Positions 24,116-32,447 are shown, counted from the stretch's first letter. The stretch: DNA of 64,000 nucleotides from Candidatus Planktophila lacus (GCF_002288325.1 NZ_CP016780.1:62001-126000), one strand, 5' to 3'. Translations and numbers: made by a program. Notes: generated by a model not told the origin, from the sequence alone.

Positions 24116-24585
24116 TTAAAGCCCAGGCTTGTATAAAGCGCTAAACCTTTTTCGTTATCGGCATCGACGTAAAGCATCGAGTGCTTTAAGCCTTTTGCAA
24201 CGAGGTAATTAATCGCAGCAACAGAAACTGCGCGGCCGATGCCTTGATGTGCATGATCTGGATCAACTCCGACAACGTAAAGCTCGCCAACTGGCTCTTG
24301 ATTTACGAAATCTTGATGGATCTTGGTCCAGCAAAAGCCAACTACTTCTTCACCTTTTACCGCGAAGAAAAAGCCTTCGGGATCAAACCAATTTTCGGCC
24401 ATGCGGTTTTCTAGATCCTGCATCGCCCAATTTCCCTGATCTGGGTGGTGGGCAAATATCTTGTTATTTAGGTCGAGCCAACGTTCTTTATCGAGTGCAG
24501 GATCAAAGGTGCGAAGTGCGTATTCGCGTTTTGCAGTTGGGAGTGGATCGGTTAACGAGCGGTGGATCTTGAGAATATGGCGCAT
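24112..24585 (-). CDS. mshD: Mycothiol-synthase-like GNAT acetyltransferase, single domain (short)
   Basis: A 157-residue GNAT protein matching the C-terminal, catalytic half of MshD, which acetylates Cys-GlcN-Ins to give mycothiol. Blocks include LRTFDPALDKERWLDLNNKIFAHHPDQG, ENWFDPEGFFFA, GFCWTKIH, GELYVVGVDPDHAHQGIGRA (acetyl-CoA loop) and MLYVDADNEKGLALY-SLGF. Full MshD has two GNAT domains and about 300 residues; the first is absent, and the protein stops just after LGF, before the usual last strand. It lies 5 bases after glnR, the same neighbour as in mycobacteria (Rv0818-Rv0819). Whether it still makes mycothiol alone is open. Confidence 0.8.
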   Translation of the reverse strand: MRHILKIHRSLTDPLPTAKREYALRTFDPALDKERWLDLNNKIFAHHPDQGNWAMQDLENRMAENWFDPEGFFFAVKGEEVVGFCWTKIHQDFVNQEPVGELYVVGVDPDHAHQGIGRAVSVAAINYLVAKGLKHSMLYVDADNEKGLALYTSLGFN

Positions 24586-24590
24586 GGTGG

Positions 24591-25304
24591 TTAGACCCGC
24601 TCAGTAATAGGGCTCTCTTTGCCACCGTTAGGAAGTGTGAAGCGATAACCAACGTTACGAACTGTTCCGATAATTGCTTCGAATTCTGGGCCGAGTTTGG
24701 AACGCAGGCGACGTATGTGAACGTCGACAGTGCGTGTGCCTCCGAAATAATCATAACCCCAAATTTCTTGCAACAACTGTGCGCGAGTAAATACGCGTCC
24801 TGGATGCTGTGCGAGATATTTAAGAAGTTCAAACTCTTTAAATGTTAAATCAAGTGAACGGCCCTTGATCTTTGCGGTGTAAGTGCTTTCATCAATTACA
24901 ACATCGCCTGTGCGAATTTCACCGGCGGTTGGATCTGCTGCAGTTAGCGCGGCAAGGTGAGTACCAATACACATACGGATACGTGCATCGACTTCGGCAG
25001 GGCCTGCGGTATCGAGCATGACATCGTCGACGCCCCAGTCTGCGCTCATCGCAGATAGGCCACCTTCAGTTGTAATTGCAATTACAGGTGCACCAACGCC
25101 GGTTGATGTAAGTAAACGTGTGAGGTTCTTTGCAGCAGGCAGATCGCGACGCGCATCAACAAAGACGATATCCATAACTGGCGAATCGATTAGGACGCTG
25201 GCTTCAGCCGGCAAGATTTTTACTGTGTGCTGCAAGAGAGCAAGTGATGGAAGAACTTCCGCGCTCGCGCCATTGGTGTTTGTCAGTAACAACACCTTGG
25301 CCAT
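24591..25304 (-). CDS. glnR: GlnR-type OmpR-family transcriptional regulator
   Basis: A 237-residue regulator. The N-terminal domain is an atypical receiver (LLHQ-like start, [36 protein letters not shown]), with the usual acidic phosphorylation pocket reduced, as in GlnR. The C-terminal winged helix ([19 protein letters not shown], then [18 protein letters not shown] and [10 protein letters not shown]) binds DNA. GlnR controls nitrogen-assimilation genes in actinobacteria. It is divergent from thiX with only 18 bases between start codons and has an overlapping promoter. Gene order mshD-glnR-thiX-DUF4395 matches mycobacteria, which supports the name. Confidence 0.9.
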   Translation of the reverse strand: MAKVLLLTNTNGASAEVLPSLALLQHTVKILPAEASVLIDSPVMDIVFVDARRDLPAAKNLTRLLTSTGVGAPVIAITTEGGLSAMSADWGVDDVMLDTAGPAEVDARIRMCIGTHLAALTAADPTAGEIRTGDVVIDESTYTAKIKGRSLDLTFKEFELLKYLAQHPGRVFTRAQLLQEIWGYDYFGGTRTVDVHIRRLRSKLGPEFEAIIGTVRNVGYRFTLPNGGKESPITERV

Positions 25305-25310
25305 GGGATC

Positions 25311-25316
25311 TAGACT
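25311..25316 (+). promoter_or_regulatory. Putative leaderless -10 box (TAGACT) of thiX
   Basis: TAGACT is 6 bases before GTG 25323. It overlaps by 5 bases the oppositely directed TAGTCT box of glnR. Confidence 0.55.
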
Positions 25317-25317
25317 A
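25312..25317 (-). promoter_or_regulatory. Putative leaderless -10 box (TAGTCT) of glnR
   Basis: On the minus strand TAGTCT is 7 bases before ATG 25304. It lies within the same palindromic bases as the thiX box, so the two promoters are probably mutually exclusive. Confidence 0.55.
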
Positions 25318-25322
25318 CCTTT

Positions 25323-25736
25323 GTGAAAACATTCGTTCCACTTCTTATTGTGCTGGCTGGCGCCACTGGCTTTGGCATCTGGTTTCAGCGCACGCGTGGG
25401 GAATTTCGCAAGAAGAAGACGGTAAATGGGCCGAAGTTAACGGCTGCGATCGTGGGAACCGAGCTTGGGTCGCGGGCAACGATGGTGCAGTTTTCATCAG
25501 CGTTCTGTACTCCATGCCGGGCCACTAAGGCGTTGCTCGAAGATATGGTCAAAACGATGCCAGATGTTCGCTATGCCCACATCGATGCTGAATCGCACCT
25601 CGAATTGGTGCGTGAGTTAAATATCTTGTCGACGCCAACCACTTTGTTTCTAAATGGTGCAGGCGTTGAAGTTGGTCGCGCTATGGGCACGCCTAAGCGT
25701 GCACAAGTGCATACCGCGCTCGCTGCTATTCATTAA
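25323..25736 (+). CDS. thiX: Membrane-anchored thioredoxin-like protein (ThiX-type)
   Basis: A 137-residue protein with one N-terminal membrane helix ([16 protein letters not shown]), a basic turn RGEFRKKK, then a thioredoxin fold with the redox pair in [11 protein letters not shown] and the cis-Pro segment [10 protein letters not shown]. It is probably anchored in the membrane; since the basic residues follow the helix, the thioredoxin domain may face the cytoplasm. Start is GTG 25323 from a leaderless-type promoter. Divergent glnR and downstream DUF4395 reproduce the mycobacterial Rv0816c-Rv0818 order. Likely a thiol-disulfide exchange protein, partner unknown. Confidence 0.85.
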   Translation: MKTFVPLLIVLAGATGFGIWFQRTRGEFRKKKTVNGPKLTAAIVGTELGSRATMVQFSSAFCTPCRATKALLEDMVKTMPDVRYAHIDAESHLELVRELNILSTPTTLFLNGAGVEVGRAMGTPKRAQVHTALAAIH

Positions 25737-25819
25737 CGCCAGTTATTGCGAAATATTCGCAAGTAGCGTTTAGCGCTGATGCTCTTTATCCTTAATGAAT
25801 TCAAGTAAAGGAAGAGAAT

Positions 25820-26239
25820 ATGTCAGTACAAATAGATGCAAGAGGACCAAGATTTTCGGCGGCGATTACAACTGTGGTTTTAGCAGTCGCGCTAGTTACA
25901 TCAAATATTTGGGTGGCTGCATTTCAAGCAGTTGTCTTTGCGATCGGTGCAATCCGTGGTCCGCAATTTACTCCTTACGCAGTTATCTTTAAGAAGTTAA
26001 TTAAGCCGCGTCTAAAGTCAGAAACAACGTTTGAAGATGTGCGTCCTCCGCAATTTGCACAGAGCATTGGTCTTGCTTTTGCACTTGTTGCCGTGATCGC
26101 ATCTGTGACCGGTGCCGATGGGCTCTTTACAATCGCAGTTGGATTTGCACTTGCCGCAGCGTTTTTAAATTCAGCATTTAACTTCTGCTTGGGCTGCCAG
26201 GTATATCTACTGCTCGTACGCGCACGCGTAGCCAAATAA
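25820..26239 (+). CDS. DUF4395 family membrane protein
   Basis: A 139-residue protein with about four hydrophobic segments. The start VQIDARGPRFSAAITTVVLA and the end NSAFNFCLGCQVYLLL, with its CLGC pair, are hallmarks of DUF4395, a family found beside thioredoxins such as ThiX. The CxxC at the end of a membrane helix suggests that it relays or receives thiol redox equivalents; that role is inferred from the pairing. AAAGGAAGAG precedes ATG 25820. Confidence 0.82.
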   Translation: MSVQIDARGPRFSAAITTVVLAVALVTSNIWVAAFQAVVFAIGAIRGPQFTPYAVIFKKLIKPRLKSETTFEDVRPPQFAQSIGLAFALVAVIASVTGADGLFTIAVGFALAAAFLNSAFNFCLGCQVYLLLVRARVAK

Positions 26240-26252
26240 ATCACTTAGAAGG

Positions 26253-26258
26253 TAGGCT
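26253..26258 (+). promoter_or_regulatory. Putative leaderless -10 box (TAGGCT) of fur-family gene
   Basis: TAGGCT is 6 bases before ATG 26265 with no ribosome-binding site. Confidence 0.5.
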
Positions 26259-26264
26259 CTAGCC

Positions 26265-26672
26265 ATGGCAGATCAACACGAACTCCGCGATAAAGGCTTG
26301 CGTTTAACACCTCAGCGCGAATTAGTTCTCTCTGCGGTACGCGAACTCGGACATGCAACTCCTGAAGAAGTTGCTGAAAAAGTCCGCACGACACATCCCG
26401 GTATCAATCTTTCAACTGTCTATCGCAACCTAGAAACCCTCGAAAACGTTGGACTTGTCCAGCACACTCACTTGGGCCACGGTGGCGCGACTTATCACGC
26501 AGCTGAAGAGTTAACTCACCTTCACTTGGTTTGCGGAACTTGCGGTTCTGTTGGCGATGCGCCAATCGATGTTGCCGCAAACTTTGTTCAGAATTTATCT
26601 GATGATTACGGCTTTAAGACAGATGTAACTCACTTTGCAATTTACGGCACCTGCGCAGCCTGCGTAAAATAA
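26265..26672 (+). CDS. Fur-family metal-responsive transcriptional regulator
   Basis: A 135-residue Fur-family protein. The winged helix includes GLRLTPQRELVLSAV, then GINLSTVYRNLETLENVGLV (recognition helix), and the dimerisation domain has HLHLVCGTCG and a final CAAC, giving two CxxC pairs for structural zinc. Actinobacterial relatives include FurB/Zur (zinc) and iron- or peroxide-sensing forms; motifs here do not decide which metal is sensed. It is followed one base later by the ygfZ-like gene, linking it to Fe-S or metal homeostasis. Confidence 0.88.
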   Translation: MADQHELRDKGLRLTPQRELVLSAVRELGHATPEEVAEKVRTTHPGINLSTVYRNLETLENVGLVQHTHLGHGGATYHAAEELTHLHLVCGTCGSVGDAPIDVAANFVQNLSDDYGFKTDVTHFAIYGTCAACVK

Positions 26673-26673
26673 C

Positions 26674-27579
26674 ATGACTGCGGTATTTGTCGAAGATGGC
26701 GTCGATAAGGGCGCCATTTGGCATTTTGGCGAACCGAATAAAGAACAGAAGGCTCTGCTTGAAGGCAAAGCGTGGGCTGATCTTTCACACCTGCAAATAA
26801 TCGCAGTCAGTGGCGTTGATCGCCTGAAGTGGTTACATGATTTAACAACCCAGCATTTATCTGAACTTCCGGTTGGCCAATGGACTTCAGCGCTGATCTT
26901 GGATCCGCAAGGCCACGTCGAATATCAATTTAACTTGGTTGATGATGGCGAAACATCTTGGTTGGTTTTAGATCCTGGTTACATCGAAACTTTGATTGCT
27001 TATCTGCAGAAGATGAAATTTATGTTGCGCGTTGATGTTCGCGATGCAACAAGTGAATACGTTGTTTTGCGCGCTCCCGGTTTGGTCAATGAAATTGGTG
27101 GACCGTTTGCACTTGTTCCACGTGCCGAACTTGGGCAGATGCAAGAAACTTTTGGTGCAACCGCGATGCAGGTTGGCACTTGGGCACTTGATGCCGAACG
27201 CGTTGCGGCAGGCCGACCACGAATTGCCTTTGAAACCGACCATAAATCAATTCCAAATGAGCTTGGCGTACTTAACAAATCAGTGCATATGAATAAAGGT
27301 TGCTACCGCGGCCAAGAAACTGTTGCGAAGATCTTTAACCTTGGAAACCCACCACGTCGTTTAGTTCTGCTGCATTTAGATGGCAGCCAAGTTGTTATGC
27401 CTGCGCCAGGAACGCCTGTTATAAATGGTGAAGTACAAGTAGGTTTTCTTGGCACAGTTGCGCGCCACTTTGAATTAGGGCCAATCGCTTTAGCAATTGT
27501 TAAGCGCAATACCCCGGTTGATGCGCAGTTAACTGTCGAGGGTGTGGCCGCTTCCCAACAAGTGATTGTGCCTGCGTAA
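26674..27579 (+). CDS. ygfZ: YgfZ/GcvT-type folate-binding Fe-S cluster protein
   Basis: A 301-residue protein with an aminomethyltransferase-like fold. The family signature K-G-C-Y-x-G-Q-E lies in MNKGCYRGQETVAKI with Cys210. YgfZ proteins use tetrahydrofolate and help assemble or repair certain Fe-S enzymes in the cytoplasm. The N-terminal block SHLQIIAVSGVDRLKWLHDLTTQ matches too. The start lies one base after the Fur-family stop, so the genes are coupled. Its own stop is followed directly by the start of a 24-residue membrane peptide gene. Confidence 0.88.
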   Translation: MTAVFVEDGVDKGAIWHFGEPNKEQKALLEGKAWADLSHLQIIAVSGVDRLKWLHDLTTQHLSELPVGQWTSALILDPQGHVEYQFNLVDDGETSWLVLDPGYIETLIAYLQKMKFMLRVDVRDATSEYVVLRAPGLVNEIGGPFALVPRAELGQMQETFGATAMQVGTWALDAERVAAGRPRIAFETDHKSIPNELGVLNKSVHMNKGCYRGQETVAKIFNLGNPPRRLVLLHLDGSQVVMPAPGTPVINGEVQVGFLGTVARHFELGPIALAIVKRNTPVDAQLTVEGVAASQQVIVPA

Positions 27580-27654
27580 ATGGCCACGATTGCACAGGGT
27601 TTAGTTGTCTTCGCCGCGATGATGGTCATCATCTGGACGGTTAGCAAGCTTTAA
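27580..27654 (+). CDS. 24-residue single-helix membrane peptide
   Basis: ATG 27580 follows the ygfZ stop with no gap and opens a 24-codon frame ending in TAA at 27652-27654. The peptide starts MATIAQGLVVFAAMMVIIW and ends TVSKL: one membrane helix with a basic residue at the end. No ribosome-binding site is needed if translation re-initiates. Too short to assign to a family; coupling and composition support it being real. Confidence 0.5.
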   Translation: MATIAQGLVVFAAMMVIIWTVSKL

Positions 27655-27660
27655 AGGCCG

Positions 27661-27666
27661 TAAGAT
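27661..27666 (+). promoter_or_regulatory. Putative leaderless -10 box (TAAGAT) of small membrane protein gene
   Basis: TAAGAT is 6 bases before GTG 27673. Confidence 0.45.
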
Positions 27667-27672
27667 TAAGGC

Positions 27673-27807
27673 GTGGAAATCGTTAGCGCCGTCTTATTGG
27701 GTTTAATCTCATTAGCAATTGGCGTCGGACTTTTAATTTACGGTTTCCGAGGACGTCGCGAATCTCAAGCACGTGATTCGCGTACATATCGAAGGGGCAG
27801 ACTCTAA
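27673..27807 (+). CDS. 44-residue single-helix membrane protein with basic tail
   Basis: GTG 27673 opens 44 codons ending in TAA at 27805-27807, immediately before the GTG start of the nitrobindin gene. Residues 4-24 are a hydrophobic helix (VSAVLLGLISLAIGVGLLIY), followed by a strongly basic tail rich in Arg (GFRGRRESQARDS, then RRGRL) that should stay in the cytoplasm. A TAAGAT box precedes it and the exact abutment with the next gene supports expression. Family not recognised. Confidence 0.55.
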   Translation: MEIVSAVLLGLISLAIGVGLLIYGFRGRRESQARDSRTYRRGRL

Positions 27808-28308
27808 GTGGCTTTTACAATTCCAGAAGGTCTGCATGCAGATTTAAATCCACTTGCCTGGTTGGTTGGCACTTGGCGCGGTAAAGGGCGCGGTGAATAC
27901 CCAAATATTGAAGGCTTTGAATACGCACACGAAGTTGTCTTTAACCATGATGGTCGCCCATTTCTTAACTATTACTCACGCTCTTGGATCATCGATGCCG
28001 AAGGCGAAATCATTCGCCCGGCTGCATCTGAAACAGGTTTCTGGCGCGTTAAGCCAAACAATGTTCTAGAAGTTTTGATTTCACATAACACCGGAATCAC
28101 CGAAGGTTGGGTCGGGCAGTTTGATGGTCCAAAGATTCAGTTAGTTCTTGATCAAGGTTATTCAGCGCCATCTGCAAAGATTGTTACAGCGGGCGTGCGT
28201 TTATACGGTCTTGTTGCTGGCGAACTCTTCTTTGCTTACGACATGGCCGCTGAAGGACAAGAACTTCAGGCACATATCTGGTCATCGCTCGAACGTCAGT
28301 CTGAGTAA
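27808..28308 (+). CDS. Nitrobindin-like heme-binding beta-barrel protein (FABP/DUF1794)
   Basis: A 166-residue protein of the nitrobindin family: LAWLVGTWRGKGRGEYPNI at the start, RPFLNYYSRSWI, RVKPNNVLEV and a C-terminal AHIWSSLER with His156 as the proximal heme ligand. Nitrobindins hold heme in a ten-strand barrel and react with NO or peroxynitrite; the mycobacterial homologue is Rv0813c in a similar neighbourhood. GTG 27808 directly follows the preceding stop, and AAGGGG lies at the right distance inside that gene. Confidence 0.9.
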   Translation: MAFTIPEGLHADLNPLAWLVGTWRGKGRGEYPNIEGFEYAHEVVFNHDGRPFLNYYSRSWIIDAEGEIIRPAASETGFWRVKPNNVLEVLISHNTGITEGWVGQFDGPKIQLVLDQGYSAPSAKIVTAGVRLYGLVAGELFFAYDMAAEGQELQAHIWSSLERQSE

Positions 28309-28322
28309 ACGGTAAATAAATT

Positions 28323-29246
28323 ATGTTTAATGACGCTGTTTTGGCCGAATACGTTCGCGATGGATTTGTAGAGTCCGAACACCGCGGTTTCTTGGCGATG
28401 TTAAATTCTGATGGTTCACTCTTTAAATCATTGGGCGATATCGATACTCAGATCTTTCCGCGTTCGACAGTTAAATGCGCACAAGCATCAGCGATGGTGC
28501 GCCATGGTCTGCAGTTAGAACCACGTTTATTAGCACTTGCCGCGTCTAGCCATTCAGGCGCTGCAATGCACATCGAAGGTGCACGCGAAATTTTGGCGAG
28601 TGTTGGACTAGGTGAAAACGCACTGCAATGTGCACTCGATCGCCCACTTGGAGAAAACGAACGTCGTGCTTGGGGAGATAACCCACCAACTCGTATCGCC
28701 ATGAACTGCAGCGGAAAACATGCGGCTATGTTGGCTACTTGTGTGAAAAATGGTTGGCCTATTGAAAGTTATTTAGAACAATCTCATCCGCTGCAAGTTG
28801 CAATCAAAGAAGAGCTTGAAAAACTAGCTGGGGAAAGAATTTCTTTTACTTCAACTGATGGCTGTGGTGCACCGTTGTTTATGCTTTCGGTAATTGGTTT
28901 AGCTCGCGCAATCCGTGCGATAACTATTTCAACGGATCCAATCCATCAAGATGTTATGGATGCAGCTCGCAAATTTCCAGAAATGGTTGGTGGCGCAGGT
29001 CGCCATAACACTGAGATGATGCAACAGGTGCCTGGCTTATTTATGAAAGATGGCGCAGAAGCGGTCAATGTCTGTTCATTGGCTGATGGGCGCACATTCG
29101 TATTTAAAGTAAGCGATGGCTCACTCCGTGCATTCCGAACGATCGTGCATGCCTGTTTAAATGAATTTGGAATCGATACACTGCTAACCCCAGAAAAAGT
29201 CATGGGCGGCCCGCGTGTAATCGGCACTATTCGCGCAACGATTTAA
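28323..29246 (+). CDS. L-asparaginase II family protein
   Basis: A 307-residue protein of the Asparaginase_II family, which hydrolyses asparagine to aspartate and ammonia in the cytoplasm. Visible blocks: VESEHRGFLAMLNSDGS, PRSTVKCAQA, ASSHSGAAMHI, MNCSGKHAAMLATC and STDGCGAPLFMLS. It starts 14 bases after the nitrobindin gene and may be co-transcribed. Release of ammonia fits with the nearby glnR regulator, although no GlnR site was identified. Confidence 0.88.
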   Translation: MFNDAVLAEYVRDGFVESEHRGFLAMLNSDGSLFKSLGDIDTQIFPRSTVKCAQASAMVRHGLQLEPRLLALAASSHSGAAMHIEGAREILASVGLGENALQCALDRPLGENERRAWGDNPPTRIAMNCSGKHAAMLATCVKNGWPIESYLEQSHPLQVAIKEELEKLAGERISFTSTDGCGAPLFMLSVIGLARAIRAITISTDPIHQDVMDAARKFPEMVGGAGRHNTEMMQQVPGLFMKDGAEAVNVCSLADGRTFVFKVSDGSLRAFRTIVHACLNEFGIDTLLTPEKVMGGPRVIGTIRATI

Positions 29247-29300
29247 CTAGCCATAACAAAGAGGCGTACCCTAGCAATTCCTTCGCTCGGCATACTGGCG

Positions 29301-29306
29301 TATCCT
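29301..29306 (+). promoter_or_regulatory. Putative leaderless -10 box (TATCCT) of mshA
   Basis: TATCCT is 6 bases before ATG 29313. Confidence 0.45.
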
Positions 29307-29312
29307 TCGAGT

Positions 29313-30572
29313 ATGCAACGCCGCGTAGCCATGTTGATGGTTCACACCTGTCCGCTAGAACAAGCGGGAATTGGTGATGCCGGTGGCATGAATATTTATG
29401 TTGCTGAAAGTGCAGCACGTATGGCGGCGCAAGGTGTGGAAGTAGATATCTTCACGCGCCGCGATCACTTAGATCTTCCAGCAGTTGTTGAACTTTCACC
29501 CGGTGTAAATGTCCATCACCTAGATGCGGGCCATGATCTGCATTTAACTAAAGAGCAAGTTCCACAGTATTTTCCTGAGTTAAGCGCCGAGCTTAAGAAA
29601 GCGCTATCTGGCGATCGCCACTACGACCTGATCCATTCGCATTACTGGTTATCCGGAAAAGTTGCGATGCCAGTTGCTAAAGATTTAAAAATGCAGCTAG
29701 TGCACACCATGCACACTATGGCGCGCGTAAAGAATTTAAATCTCGCTGAAGGTGAAACGCCAGAGCCGATGATCCGCGTGCAAGGTGAAACACAGATCGT
29801 TGCTGCAGCAAATGCGTTAACGGCTAATACCGATGCAGAAGCAGCGAGCCTAGTTTCGCTCTATGAAGCTTGCCCTGACATTGTTCACGTGGTTACGCCA
29901 GGTGTGGATCTATATAACTTCACACCGGGTGCGGGTCGTCAGGATGCTCGCAAATCACTCGGGATTGATGCCGATGCCCAAGTAATCACTTTTGTTGGGC
30001 GTATCCAGCCACATAAGGGCCCTGAACTATTAATCCGTGCAACATCCGAGATGCTTTTGCACTCTCCACAGCTGCGTCCAAAGCTTCGCGTTTACATAGT
30101 TGGCGGAGCATCTGGTGCAAATGGCAGTGAAGTAGAACGTCTAAAGGAACTTGTTGTTTGGCTTGGAATTGATGATGTTGTGAGATTTAATCCACCAGTT
30201 CCACGCGCCGAACTAGCTAACTGGTATCGCGCCGCTGATTTAGTCTGCGTTCCAAGTTACTCTGAAAGTTTTGGACTAGTTGCACTTGAAGCACAAGCTT
30301 GTGGTACACCAGTTGTAGCAACTGCTGTTGGTGGACTTCGCACCGCAGTTGCCGACGGTATCTCTGGCGTACTTGTAGATGGCCACGATCCACGTGCTTG
30401 GTCATCTGTTTTAGCGCGTTTGCTGCAAGAACCACAGCGTCGCGTACTGCTATCTATGGGCGCGATTGAACATGCATCTCACTTCGGTTGGGATGCCACC
30501 GCTCGTGGCACTTTAGATATTTATGACCAAGTTATCTCTGATGCAGCTCGCTCTGCCAAGTCGATTGGTTAA
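29313..30572 (+). CDS. mshA: D-inositol-3-phosphate glycosyltransferase MshA
   Basis: A 419-residue GT4 enzyme catalysing the first step of mycothiol biosynthesis, transfer of GlcNAc from UDP-GlcNAc to inositol 3-phosphate. The glycine-rich loop G21-D-A-G-G-M-N is characteristic of MshA; FVGRIQPHKGPELLIRA, YSESFGLVALEAQACGTPVVAT (donor Glu) and VVTPGVDL also match. The length is normal. It is followed by ybjN-like and gpmA genes, the same order as Rv0486-Rv0489 in mycobacteria. Together with the mshD-like gene it indicates that the organism makes mycothiol or a related thiol. Confidence 0.94.
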   Translation: MQRRVAMLMVHTCPLEQAGIGDAGGMNIYVAESAARMAAQGVEVDIFTRRDHLDLPAVVELSPGVNVHHLDAGHDLHLTKEQVPQYFPELSAELKKALSGDRHYDLIHSHYWLSGKVAMPVAKDLKMQLVHTMHTMARVKNLNLAEGETPEPMIRVQGETQIVAAANALTANTDAEAASLVSLYEACPDIVHVVTPGVDLYNFTPGAGRQDARKSLGIDADAQVITFVGRIQPHKGPELLIRATSEMLLHSPQLRPKLRVYIVGGASGANGSEVERLKELVVWLGIDDVVRFNPPVPRAELANWYRAADLVCVPSYSESFGLVALEAQACGTPVVATAVGGLRTAVADGISGVLVDGHDPRAWSSVLARLLQEPQRRVLLSMGAIEHASHFGWDATARGTLDIYDQVISDAARSAKSIG

Positions 30573-30574
30573 TA

Positions 30575-31057
30575 GTGGCTGCTATTGATCCACGGATTGT
30601 GATTGAAGAATTTCTTGATTCGCACGATCTCGAATTCGATCAGAAAGATGCCAATACCTTTCTGATAACGCTGCCAGGTGAGAAGAAGTTACAGACCCAC
30701 TGTGCGCTAATTGTTGGTGATCATTCTTTAAGCATTAACGCATTTGTGATTCGCAAACCTGATGATAACGAGGCCGCAGTTCATGCTTGGTGCATGGCAA
30801 AGAATGCAGGAATGTACGGAATCGCATTTGCCACAAACGAGCTTGGCGATATCTTCTTAGTTGGGCGATTACCACTAGGTGCAGTAACCGATCGCGAGAT
30901 TGATCGTTTAGTTGGCGCAGTGCTGCAGTATTCTGATTCTTCATTTAATCCACTGCTTGAACTTGGCTTTGCGACTGCCATCCGCCGCGAATGGGCATGG
31001 CGAGTAAATCGCGGTGAATCACTGGCAAATCTCGACGCCTTTAAGCATCTGATTTAA
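30575..31057 (+). CDS. YbjN-domain protein (Rv0487-like)
   Basis: A 160-residue protein with a YbjN fold: [25 protein letters not shown], then [25 protein letters not shown] and a C-terminal FNPLLELGF. Its function is unknown in actinobacteria; distant members resemble type III secretion chaperones in fold. It starts 2 bases after mshA and precedes gpmA, as in mycobacteria. GTG is the likely start. Confidence 0.85.
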   Translation: MAAIDPRIVIEEFLDSHDLEFDQKDANTFLITLPGEKKLQTHCALIVGDHSLSINAFVIRKPDDNEAAVHAWCMAKNAGMYGIAFATNELGDIFLVGRLPLGAVTDREIDRLVGAVLQYSDSSFNPLLELGFATAIRREWAWRVNRGESLANLDAFKHLI

Positions 31058-31076
31058 ATATTTGCACGCAACATGG

Positions 31077-31082
31077 CAAGAT
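31077..31082 (+). promoter_or_regulatory. Possible leaderless -10 box (CAAGAT) of gpmA
   Basis: CAAGAT is 7 bases before ATG 31090, in a context like that before the UPF0303 gene. Confidence 0.35.
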
Positions 31083-31089
31083 AAGCGCC

Positions 31090-31839
31090 ATGTCGAACTA
31101 CGAATTAATCCTGCTGCGCCACGGTGAATCCGAATGGAACGCCAAGAATCTCTTCACCGGTTGGGTAGATGTGCGTTTATCTGCAGCAGGTGAAGCCGAA
31201 GCTGCTCGTGGCGGAAAGCTATTGGTAGAGCGCAACCTTCTGCCTGATGTAGTTCACACATCTCTTCTACGCCGTGCAATCCATACTTCACAGCTGGCAC
31301 TTGATGCATGTGATCGCCACTGGATTCCGGTTCGTCGTTCTTGGCGTTTAAATGAACGTCACTACGGTGCTCTGCAAGGCAAGGATAAGAAAGAGACTCT
31401 CGCTAAATACGGCGAAGAACAATTCAAATTATGGCGCCGTTCTTACGATGTGCCGCCTCCGCCAATTGAAGCCAGTGATCCTTACAGCCAAGCAAACGAT
31501 GCGCGTTACGCTGATTTAGGTTCAGATTTGCCTGCGACAGAGTGTCTAAAAGATGTAGTCACGCGCATGATGCCTTATTGGCAAGAGTCAATCGTTCCTG
31601 ATCTAAAGGCTGGAAAGCGGGTACTTGTTACTGCGCACGGTAATTCACTGCGCGCACTAGTGATGCACCTAGATGGAATTTCACAGTCAGATATTGCTGA
31701 GCTAAATATTCCTACTGGAATTCCGCTGCTCTATAACTTGGATGCAGACTTTAAGCCCGTTAAAAAAGGCGGAGAGTATTTAGATCCAGATGCTGCGAAG
31801 GCTGCTATTGAAGCGGTTGCGAATCAGGGGAAGAAGTAG
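31090..31839 (+). CDS. gpmA: 2,3-bisphosphoglycerate-dependent phosphoglycerate mutase
   Basis: A 249-residue glycolytic enzyme interconverting 3- and 2-phosphoglycerate. [20 protein letters not shown] holds the phosphohistidine RHG motif, [19 protein letters not shown] the substrate loop, and [18 protein letters not shown] the second catalytic His. Full length. Its last 35 bases overlap the convergent lipoprotein gene on the other strand. Confidence 0.95.
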   Translation: MSNYELILLRHGESEWNAKNLFTGWVDVRLSAAGEAEAARGGKLLVERNLLPDVVHTSLLRRAIHTSQLALDACDRHWIPVRRSWRLNERHYGALQGKDKKETLAKYGEEQFKLWRRSYDVPPPPIEASDPYSQANDARYADLGSDLPATECLKDVVTRMMPYWQESIVPDLKAGKRVLVTAHGNSLRALVMHLDGISQSDIAELNIPTGIPLLYNLDADFKPVKKGGEYLDPDAAKAAIEAVANQGKK

Positions 31840-32341
31840 GCGCTGGCGTAGCAGCACCTGAAGTTACGTTTTTATAGTCATCGCGCTTGTCGCGAATGAT
31901 TACTTCTGCGGTTACATAACCAGCGCGAGCAAAGCCAAGTGATAACTTCACATGGCGACCAGCAACAGGTGAAACACCGTAGAAGACCGCTTTAGCGTTT
32001 GCGGTATCGCCCTCAAAACGAATCGGTTGATTCTTCTTTAACGCGCTCTCGCCAGTTAAAACCGCTTGGTTTGAACCAACGGCAATTCCGAGCAACTTAT
32101 CTTCAGTATCGCCTTGGTTAACAATTGTTCCAACAAGAACCGCGTCGCCTGTCTCAGTCGCAACTAGAAGCAAGTTCAATACTTCAATATCAACGCCATT
32201 ATCTTTTAGCGAGAGTTCAACACCATCTGTTACTTGCTTAATCATGCGAGTTGGCGCATCTTGTCCTGGCCCACATGCAGCAAGTGTTAGCGCAAGAGAA
32301 ATAGCAATAAGTGATGTAAGTGCTTTTTTAGTGCGAGGCAT
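31805..32341 (-). CDS. LpqE-like lipoprotein
   Basis: A 178-residue lipoprotein: the signal peptide ends in LTLAAC with lipobox Cys23, followed by a beta-rich domain ([21 protein letters not shown], then [21 protein letters not shown]) of the DUF461/copper-chaperone-like type and a Pro/Ser/Thr-rich tail. Mycobacterial lpqE also lies beside carD in divergent orientation, which supports the relation. It should sit on the outer face of the membrane; function is unknown. The 3' end overlaps gpmA by 35 bases. Confidence 0.78.
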   Translation of the reverse strand: MPRTKKALTSLIAISLALTLAACGPGQDAPTRMIKQVTDGVELSLKDNGVDIEVLNLLLVATETGDAVLVGTIVNQGDTEDKLLGIAVGSNQAVLTGESALKKNQPIRFEGDTANAKAVFYGVSPVAGRHVKLSLGFARAGYVTAEVIIRDKRDDYKNVTSGAATPAPTSSPDSQPLQ

Positions 32342-32417
32342 AGGGCATATTCTCTCATGCGTTTTAAGCGCTTATTCCCTTTGCTTTATTGGGGTTTTCT
32401 CACCTTAAAATGGCTGG

Positions 32418-32423
32418 TAGAAT
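32418..32423 (+). promoter_or_regulatory. Putative -10 box (TAGAAT) of carD
   Basis: TAGAAT is 24 bases before ATG 32448, leaving a short leader with GAAGGG as ribosome-binding site. No good -35 was found, which is usual for actinobacterial promoters. Confidence 0.4.
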
Positions 32424-32447
32424 TGGTCGTCTAGCGAAGGGCAACAC

